From positions 1,054,001-1,118,000 of the forward strand of contig NZ_JACCAB010000001.1 in assembly GCF_013408925.1 (NCBI RefSeq): a stretch of 64,000 bases of DNA, written 5' to 3'. The stretch is from Pedococcus badiiscoriae. GTDB taxonomy: Bacteria; Actinomycetota; Actinomycetes; Actinomycetales; Dermatophilaceae. Made by a program: the position numbers and the translations under genes. The notes below the pieces were generated by a model. It made no database searches. It was not told the DNA's origin and was given only the letters and a program-made list of their open reading frames with translations. Positions 58,367 through 64,000 of the stretch are shown here, in pieces (position 1 is the stretch's first letter; every line of letters starts with the position of its first letter).

Positions 58367-60835
58367 CTAGCGGTTGACCGGCTCCTCGACCACGTCCGTG
58401 GCCGGGTCGGTGGCCGCGTCGACGGCCCGGCCGGGCGCGGTCTCGGCCTCGCCGGAGTCCGGCGCGGCGGCGTCGTACCGTGCGGCGGCCGCACCGTCCT
58501 CGTCACCACCGATCGCCAGGTCACGGGCCTTGGACACCGCGACGGCCGCGATGACGATGATGATCGCGGCGGCGGCGATGCCGTAACGGACCACCTTGTT
58601 GGCGTCGTCGCCGATGGACAGGGTCACGATCGCCGGCGCGATGAGCACCGAGACGAGGTTCATGACCTTGATCAGCGGGTTGATGGCCGGACCGGCGGTG
58701 TCCTTGAACGGGTCGCCGACGGTGTCACCGATGACGGTGGCCGCGTGGGCGTCGCTGCCCTTGCCGCCGTGCGTGCCGTCCTCGACGATCTTCTTGGCGT
58801 TGTCCCACGACCCACCGGAGTTGGCGAGGAACACCGCCATGAGGCACCCGGTGCCGATGGCACCGGCCAGGAAGCCGGCGAGCGGCCCGATGCCGAGGCC
58901 GAAGCCGACGGCAACCGGGGTGAGCGCGGCCAGCAGACCCGGCGTCGCGAGCTCACGCAGCGAGTCCTTGGTGCAGATGTCGACCACGCGGCCGTACTCG
59001 GGCTTCTCGGTGTAGTCCATGATCCCGGGGTGGTCGCGGAACTGGCGACGCACCTCGAAGACGATGGCGCCGGCAGCGCGGGTCACCGCGTTGATGGCGA
59101 GGCCGGAGAACAGGAACACGACGGCCGCACCGAGCAGCAGGCCCACCAGCACGCTCGGCGTGACGATCTGGAGGTCGAACTGCGTGAGCTGGCTGCGGAT
59201 CTCGGCGATCTGCTGCGGAGACAGGGCCCCCGCCTGTGCCTTCTGCTCCAGGCCCTGCAGGATCGGGCGGTACTTGGTCTGCCACGCGTCGGAGTAGGAC
59301 CCGAACAGCGCGGTGGCCGCAAGCACGGCCGTCGCGATGGCGATGCCCTTGGTGATCGCCTTGGTGGTGTTGCCCACGGCGTCGAGGTCGGTGAGGATCT
59401 GGGCGCCCTCGCCGTCGACGTCACCGGACATCTCGGCGATGCCCTGCGCGTTGTCGGAGACCGGGCCGAAGGTGTCCATCGCCACGATCACGCCCACCGT
59501 GGTGAGCAGGCCACAGCCGGCCAGCGCGATGAGGAACAGCGACAGGATGACCGAGCCGCCACCGAGCAGGAACGCGGCGTACACGGCGGCGCCGATGATG
59601 ACCGCGGTGTAGACGGCAGACTCGAGGCCGACGCCGATACCGGACAGGACGACCGTGGCCGCGCCGGTCAGCGAGGTGCGCGCGACGTCCTTGGTGGGGC
59701 GCTTGTCGGTCCCGGTGAAGTAGCCGGTCAGCCAGAGGATGACCGCGGCCAGCACGATGCCGATGACCACGGCGAGGATGGCCGACCGACGCGGGTCGCC
59801 GGTGAGCGCGGTGACGGTCTGGTCGGTGGAGCCGAGCGCCTTGAACGTGTCCGGCAGGTAGGTGTACGCGGCCACCCCGGAGAGCACGGCGGCGATGACG
59901 GCCGAGATGTAGAACCCGCGGTTGATCGCCGACAGCGCGTTCTCGCCGGGCTTGACCCGTGTGATGAAGACACCGATGAGGGCGGTGACCGCACCGATGG
60001 CAGGCACGATCAGCGGGAAGACCAGGCCGTAGGCGCCGAACGCGGCGGAACCCAGGATCAGGGCGGCGACCAGCATCACGGCATACGACTCGAAGAGGTC
60101 GGCCGCCATGCCGGCGCAGTCGCCGACGTTGTCGCCCACGTTGTCCGCGATGGTGGCGGCGTTGCGCGGGTCGTCCTCGGGGATGCCGGCCTCGACCTTG
60201 CCGACGAGGTCGGCGCCGACGTCCGCGGCCTTGGTGAAGATTCCGCCGCCGACACGCATGAACATCGCGAGGAGGGCGGCACCGAAGCCGAAGCCCTCGA
60301 GGACCTTGGGGGCGTCGCCCCGGTAGAGCAGGACGACCACGGAGGCGCCGAGCAGGCCGAGGCCCACGGTCGCCATGCCCACGGTGCCACCCGTGCGGAA
60401 GGCGATCCGCATGCCGTTGTCGCGGCTGCCCTCGCGGGCTGCGGACGCCACGCGGACGTTGGCCTTGACGGCCAGGCTCATGCCGAAGTAGCCGATCGCG
60501 GCGGAGAACAGCGCGCCGACGACGAAGAAGCCGGAGCGGCCCCACCGGACGCCGGCCGTGTCGGCGGGGAGCAGGAGCAACAGGCCGAAGACCAGGACGA
60601 CGAAGATGCCGAGGGTCTTGAACTGGCGGGCGAGGTACGCCTGGGCGCCTTCCTCCACGGCAGCGCCGATTTCCTGCATCTTCTCGGTGCCGGGGTCGGC
60701 CGCCAGGACCTGCTGACGGAAGAACACACCCATGACCAGCGCGATGATCGCGATCGCGAGCACCGCGATGACCAGGGTGAGATTGGTGCCGTCAAGCTGC
60801 AGGGCAGCTGTGGCGGCAGGCGCGAGGCGCGACAT
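58367..60835 (-). CDS. hppA: Membrane-bound proton-translocating pyrophosphatase, probably K+-independent
   Basis: 822-aa, about 16-helix ion pump driven by pyrophosphate. Catalytic loops are intact: DVGADLVGKVEAGIPEDDPR and NAATIADNVGDNVGDCAGMA, plus VGDTVGDPFKDTAGPAINPL. The K+-dependence position reads GNTTKA (about residue 490); Lys there (Ala in K+-dependent enzymes) marks the K+-independent H+ pumps. ATG at 60835. A 151-bp upstream gap holds a GTCACA palindrome. Confidence 0.95.
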   Translation of the reverse strand: MSRLAPAATAALQLDGTNLTLVIAVLAIAIIALVMGVFFRQQVLAADPGTEKMQEIGAAVEEGAQAYLARQFKTLGIFVVLVFGLLLLLPADTAGVRWGRSGFFVVGALFSAAIGYFGMSLAVKANVRVASAAREGSRDNGMRIAFRTGGTVGMATVGLGLLGASVVVLLYRGDAPKVLEGFGFGAALLAMFMRVGGGIFTKAADVGADLVGKVEAGIPEDDPRNAATIADNVGDNVGDCAGMAADLFESYAVMLVAALILGSAAFGAYGLVFPLIVPAIGAVTALIGVFITRVKPGENALSAINRGFYISAVIAAVLSGVAAYTYLPDTFKALGSTDQTVTALTGDPRRSAILAVVIGIVLAAVILWLTGYFTGTDKRPTKDVARTSLTGAATVVLSGIGVGLESAVYTAVIIGAAVYAAFLLGGGSVILSLFLIALAGCGLLTTVGVIVAMDTFGPVSDNAQGIAEMSGDVDGEGAQILTDLDAVGNTTKAITKGIAIATAVLAATALFGSYSDAWQTKYRPILQGLEQKAQAGALSPQQIAEIRSQLTQFDLQIVTPSVLVGLLLGAAVVFLFSGLAINAVTRAAGAIVFEVRRQFRDHPGIMDYTEKPEYGRVVDICTKDSLRELATPGLLAALTPVAVGFGLGIGPLAGFLAGAIGTGCLMAVFLANSGGSWDNAKKIVEDGTHGGKGSDAHAATVIGDTVGDPFKDTAGPAINPLIKVMNLVSVLIAPAIVTLSIGDDANKVVRYGIAAAAIIIVIAAVAVSKARDLAIGGDEDGAAAARYDAAAPDSGEAETAPGRAVDAATDPATDVVEEPVNR

Positions 60836-60928
60836 TCCATCCTCCTCGATGGGGAATCATTCAGGACCGCCCAAAGGCGCGCCACGACGGCACACCGCAG
60901 AGGGGACGTTGGTGGCGAGGGTAATGCA

Positions 60929-60947
60929 CGTCACAGCCTATGTGACG
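60929..60947. promoter_or_regulatory. CGTCACA-N5-TGTGACG palindrome upstream of hppA
   Basis: Perfect 7-bp arms (60929-60935, 60941-60947) about 95 bp upstream of the hppA start, with another GTCACA at 60961-60966. The half-site resembles MtrA-type GTCACA boxes; the regulator is unknown. Confidence 0.5.
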
Positions 60948-60986
60948 CCGCGTGAGCAGGGTCACAGAAATTCGATTCCGGCAGCC

Positions 60987-61331
60987 TCAGGCGCTGGAGG
61001 CCGCGGCGGCGTCGTCCACGGTGGGGTAGATGTGGAACACCTTGTCCAGCCCGGTGATCTTGAAGACCTTGAGGATCCGCTCCTGGGCGCTGACGATGCG
61101 CAGCGTGCCGTTCTGTCCACGGACCAGCTTGAGGCGCCCGACGAGCACGCCGAGCCCGGTGGAGTCCATGAACGTGACCTTCTCGAGGTCGACGACGAGG
61201 TCGGTGCGGCCCGCGGCAACCTGCTTGTCGAGCACTTCGCGGAGCAGCGGAGCGGTGTACACGTCGATCTCGCCTGCCACGTGGACAATCGTCACGGCGC
61301 CCTGCTCGCTGCTGGAGACCGACAGGTCCAC
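60987..61331 (-). CDS. STAS-domain anti-anti-sigma factor
   Basis: 114-aa single STAS domain: VHVAGEIDVYTAPLLREVLD and VTFMDSTGLGVLVGRLKLV, with the phospho-acceptor Ser in MDSTGLG. Such proteins bind anti-sigma kinases and are reactivated by SpoIIE-type phosphatases. The GTG at 61331 was chosen (AAAGGGG 6 nt upstream) over GTG 61337; the frame is open far upstream without coding character. No anti-sigma gene adjoins it. Divergent from the helicase gene. Confidence 0.9.
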   Translation of the reverse strand: MDLSVSSSEQGAVTIVHVAGEIDVYTAPLLREVLDKQVAAGRTDLVVDLEKVTFMDSTGLGVLVGRLKLVRGQNGTLRIVSAQERILKVFKITGLDKVFHIYPTVDDAAAASSA

Positions 61332-61361
61332 GCTCACCCCTTTGGTTGCGATCGACGTTGA

Positions 61362-61382
61362 GCAGACGGGTGCACCGTCTGC
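61362..61382. promoter_or_regulatory. GCAGACGG-N5-CCGTCTGC palindrome between STAS and helicase genes
   Basis: Perfect 8-bp inverted repeat with a 5-bp centre in the 73-bp divergent gap. On the right, TACGGT (61392-61397) ends 7 nt before the helicase ATG and may be its -10, implying a leaderless mRNA whose promoter would overlap the palindrome. Confidence 0.55.
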
Positions 61383-61404
61383 CCTCGGGATTACGGTAGC
61401 GGCA

Positions 61405-63792
61405 ATGTCCACCTCCGGTCCCATCGCACCCGGTTCGGCGGCGGCGAGTCGCCCCGCGTTCGACCCGGAGTCGGTGCTGGCCACCCTGGCGGCCGGAGCG
61501 CGCTCAGAGAGGTTGCTGCACGTCCACGAGGTGCCCGCGAGGTCCGCGGCGCTCGCCGAGTGGCCTGCCTGGGTCCACCCCAGCGTGTATGCCGCGTGCG
61601 CCGGGGCAGGGGTCACCTCGCTCTGGTCGCACCAGCGGGAGGCGGCCGACCTGGCCCATCAGGGCTCGCACGTGGTGATGGCCACGGGCACCGCGTCGGG
61701 CAAGAGCCTCGGCTATCTCCTGCCCGTGCTGTCCGCGGTCGTGGACGGGGCCCTCGCACCGTCGGGTCGCGGTGCCACGGCGTTGTACCTCTCCCCCACC
61801 AAGGCCCTCGCGGCCGACCAGCTCGCCCGCGTGCAGGCGATGGCCGTCCCCGGCGTGCGGGCCGCGACCTACGACGGCGACACGGCCACCGAGGAGCGGC
61901 GCTGGATCCGCGACCACGCCCATCTCGTGCTCACCAACCCCGACCTCGTGCACCACTCCCTGTTACCGCTGCACGAGCGCTGGGCGCCGTTCCTGCGAGC
62001 GCTGCGTTACGTCGTCATCGACGAGTGCCACACCTACCGCGGCGTCTTCGGCTCCCATCTTGCGGCGCTGCTGCGCCGGCTGCGACGGGTGTGCGCGCGC
62101 TACGGCTCCCACCCCACGTTCGTGCTCGCCTCGGCCACGGTGCGCGACCCCGGCGCCCACGCCTCGCGCCTCGTCGGTATGCCGGTCGCGCCCGTCACCG
62201 ACGACGGTTCCCCTCGCGAGGCGATGACGTTCGCCCTGTGGGAACCGGGACTGCTCGGCGAGGGGGCTGGTCGCCGCTCGGCCACCTCGGAGGCCGCCGA
62301 CCTGCTGGCGTCCCTGGTCTCCGAGCGCGTGCAGACGGTGGCGTTCGCCAAGTCCCGTGCCGGCGTGGAGGCATTGGCGACCAGTGCCCGGCGCACCCTG
62401 ATGGACCTGGAACCCGCGCTGGGAGGTGCCGTCGCGGCATACCGCGGCGGCTACCTGCCGGAGGAGCGGCGCGCGTTGGAACGCTCGCTGCGCTCGGGCG
62501 CGATCCTGGGACTGGCGGCGACCAACGCGCTGGAGCTCGGGATCGACATCAGCGGGCTCGACGCCGTGCTGCTCGCCGGGTGGCCCGGCACGCGGGCATC
62601 GCTGTGGCAGCAGGCCGGTCGCGCCGGTCGGGACGGCACCCGGTCACTGGCGATCTACGTCGCCGCCGACGACCCGCTGGACACGTACGTCGTGCACCAT
62701 CCCGAGGTGGTCTTCGGGCAGCCGGTGGAGGCCACCGTCCTGGATCCCGACAACCCGCACGTCCTGGGGCCGCACCTCGCCGCGGCGGCGGCCGAGCTGC
62801 CGCTGCGGGAGGAGGACCTCCCGATGTTCGGCGACCACGCACGTGGGCTGGTCGACGCCCTGGTGGCACGGGGGATCCTGCGCCGGCGACCGACCGGCTG
62901 GTACTGGGCCAGGACCGACCGCGCCACGGACCACGTGTCGCTGCGGGGAGCCGGTGAGGTCGTGGGGATCGTCGACCAGCGCACCGGGCGGGTGCTGGGC
63001 ACCATCGACGAGGCGTCGGCGCACACCCAGGTGCACACCGGTGCCGTGCACGTGCACCAGGGCGACAGCTATGTCGTGACCGACCTCGACCTCGCCCACG
63101 GAACAGCCACGGTGGTCAGGGGCGACCCCGGCTGGAGCACGTTCGCCCAGTCGGTGAGCGCGTTCGACATCGTCGCGGCCGAACGCAGCGAGGACTGGGG
63201 TCCGGTGCGCGTCTCGTTCGGGACGGTCCAGGTGCACACCCAGGTCACCTCGTTCCTGCGCCGCTTGGCCAGCGGCGAGGTGATCGGCACCCACCCGCTC
63301 GACCTGCCCCAACGCACACTCACCACCCGCGCCGTGTGGTGGACCATGCCCGTCGAGTGGCTGGGGGAGGTGGGCGTGGAGGAGGCCGACATCCCTGGCG
63401 CCGCGCATGCGGCCGAGCATGCGGGGATCGGCATGCTGCCACTCGTGGCGACCTGCGACCGATGGGACATCGGGGGCGTCTCGACCGCCCTGCATCCCGA
63501 CACGGGGCTGCCGACGATCATGGTCTACGACGGACACCCCGGCGGGGCGGGCTTCGCCGAGCGGGCCTTCGACTCGTTCGAGGTCTGGCTTCAGTCGACC
63601 TTGGAGACCGTCCGCTCGTGCCGTTGCGAGAGCGGCTGCCCGGCCTGCGTCCAGTCACCCAAGTGCGGCAACGGCAACGAGCCGCTGGACAAGGCAAAGG
63701 CCGTGAGCCTGCTGCGGGCCGTGCTGGCCCACGCACCAAGGGGTGCGCATGGCGCGGCGGGCGATGCCCTTCAGCCGGAAGCGCAGAGGTGA
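61405..63792 (+). CDS. DEAD/DEAH-box helicase with DUF1998 zinc-cysteine domain (MrfA/YprA-like)
   Basis: 795-aa superfamily 2 helicase. Motif I MATGTASGKSLGYLLP (about 93-108), Ia YLSPTKALAADQL, II VIDECHTYRG (about 206), III LASATVRDP, VI QQAGRAGRDG (about 405). The C-terminal DUF1998 domain has four cysteines in CRCESGCPACVQSPKCGNG (about 738-756). MrfA of Bacillus is a repair helicase for mitomycin damage; the same role is inferred. ATG at 61405; the open frame upstream is non-coding. A rare TTA Leu codon is at 61963-61965. Confidence 0.92.
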   Translation: MSTSGPIAPGSAAASRPAFDPESVLATLAAGARSERLLHVHEVPARSAALAEWPAWVHPSVYAACAGAGVTSLWSHQREAADLAHQGSHVVMATGTASGKSLGYLLPVLSAVVDGALAPSGRGATALYLSPTKALAADQLARVQAMAVPGVRAATYDGDTATEERRWIRDHAHLVLTNPDLVHHSLLPLHERWAPFLRALRYVVIDECHTYRGVFGSHLAALLRRLRRVCARYGSHPTFVLASATVRDPGAHASRLVGMPVAPVTDDGSPREAMTFALWEPGLLGEGAGRRSATSEAADLLASLVSERVQTVAFAKSRAGVEALATSARRTLMDLEPALGGAVAAYRGGYLPEERRALERSLRSGAILGLAATNALELGIDISGLDAVLLAGWPGTRASLWQQAGRAGRDGTRSLAIYVAADDPLDTYVVHHPEVVFGQPVEATVLDPDNPHVLGPHLAAAAAELPLREEDLPMFGDHARGLVDALVARGILRRRPTGWYWARTDRATDHVSLRGAGEVVGIVDQRTGRVLGTIDEASAHTQVHTGAVHVHQGDSYVVTDLDLAHGTATVVRGDPGWSTFAQSVSAFDIVAAERSEDWGPVRVSFGTVQVHTQVTSFLRRLASGEVIGTHPLDLPQRTLTTRAVWWTMPVEWLGEVGVEEADIPGAAHAAEHAGIGMLPLVATCDRWDIGGVSTALHPDTGLPTIMVYDGHPGGAGFAERAFDSFEVWLQSTLETVRSCRCESGCPACVQSPKCGNGNEPLDKAKAVSLLRAVLAHAPRGAHGAAGDALQPEAQR

Positions 63793-63876
63793 CGAAAGGG
63801 GCAAACCGCAGGCCAGCGGCTAGGGTCGAAGCGGACGGTGCACCACGCACCCTTGATGTGTCGGAGGTTTCGACCC

Positions 63877-64000
63877 GTGATCGTGTTCGGACTGATCCTT
63901 GCTCTGCTCGCTCTCGCGGCAGGTGTCGTGCTCTTCCTCGCGACCCGGTCGATCACCCACCCGGTGGACCTCGAGCTCGCCGGCTACCACTGGGGGATGA
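63877..64000 (+). CDS. Membrane protein, N-terminal part (cut by window end)
   Basis: Open frame from the GTG at 63877 (GGAGG about 10 nt upstream), opening VIVFGLILALLALAAGVVLF, a signal-anchor helix, then LATRSITHPVDLELAGYHWG. Too little is visible to name a family. It begins 84 bp after the helicase gene. Confidence 0.6.
   Translation, partial: MIVFGLILALLALAAGVVLFLATRSITHPVDLELAGYHWGM

Larger units (their letters stand above)
388..62442. repeat. Over-represented octamer GTATGCCG/CGGCATAC, 41 copies dispersed
   Basis: Hand-located starts of CGGCATAC: 388, 1063, 5986, 8196, 10677, 14815, 19283, 20199, 23790, 24312, 35545, 37216, 38534, 41763, 42073, 42159, 46357, 49280, 51053, 56018, 56081, 58260, 60079, 62435. 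Starts of GTATGCCG: 656, 8870, 18641, 20119, 21509, 29222, 33273, 36368, 39758, 41533, 45890, 50919, 53181, 56958, 58352, 61587, 62177. Only three further GTATGCC heptamers lack the final G (14379, 31326, 34303). Flanking bases are not conserved. Seven copies are non-coding; of the 34 coding copies, 22 read GTATGCCG on the sense strand and 12 on the antisense. Function unknown. Confidence 0.85.

Noticed and set aside
58334..60955. 873-residue open frame opposite hppA
   Set aside because: Repetitive Asp/Gly/Arg/His translation with no recognisable domain; the reverse strand encodes a complete pyrophosphatase.

Overview
The window is high-GC, gene-dense DNA with GTG starts, GGAGG-type ribosome binding sites and many 1-20 bp gene overlaps. 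It holds a conservon (cvnABCD), an F420-type luciferase-like oxidoreductase, a DUF2342 metallopeptidase, an ECF42-type sigma factor and a membrane pyrophosphatase. I infer an actinobacterial chromosome, probably Micrococcales and possibly Intrasporangiaceae. The family-level guess rests on gene content only.

Layout. 0-4.8 kb: a housekeeping block, hpt-tilS-DUF2342 peptidase-dacB, divergent from ppa. 4.8-11.1 kb: an NlpC/P60 wall hydrolase, an MFS carrier, small enzymes, and an unusual P-loop kinase/luciferase-like fusion. 11.2-16.5 kb: the conservon, whose sensor kinase has a very long disordered tail. 16.6-24.2 kb: a complete kdpFABCDE operon for high-affinity K+ uptake, including a 28-residue kdpF. 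It is divergent from a gene for a KdpD-like membrane sensor that has no kinase. 25-28 kb: a PAP2 phosphatase and a GAF-GAF-SpoIIE phosphatase. 28-35.3 kb: an accessory-looking stretch (ECF42-type sigma factor, LuxR/AAA regulator, GMC oxidoreductase, truncated SnoaL remnant, orphan membrane protein) ending at tRNA-Thr(CGT).

35.5-45.5 kb: a SIMPL protein, a secreted peptidase-like lipoprotein, holB-tmk, a TipA-type MerR regulator with a textbook 19-bp-spacer promoter, a decayed ABC ATPase, a serine hydrolase and topA. 45.6-48.7 kb: a ring-opening dioxygenase, and an oxidoreductase divergent from its likely TetR regulator across three palindromic boxes. 48.8-55.4 kb: a sodium/solute symporter with a small membrane partner, and a TetR-controlled heterodimeric ABC exporter with one degenerate nucleotide site. 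55.5-64 kb: a methyltransferase/AIM24 pair, a GNAT acetyltransferase, hppA, a STAS anti-anti-sigma protein and an MrfA-like DUF1998 helicase.

The most striking unexplained signal is below gene level. The octamer GTATGCCG/CGGCATAC occurs 41 times (24 as CGGCATAC, 17 as GTATGCCG on the given strand), about one per 1.6 kb. My rough estimate is about two by chance at this base composition. It occurs in genes of both strands and in seven non-coding gaps. It uses codons that otherwise look uncommon here (TAT, GCA, GGT). This looks like a chromosome-wide DNA signal of unknown function.
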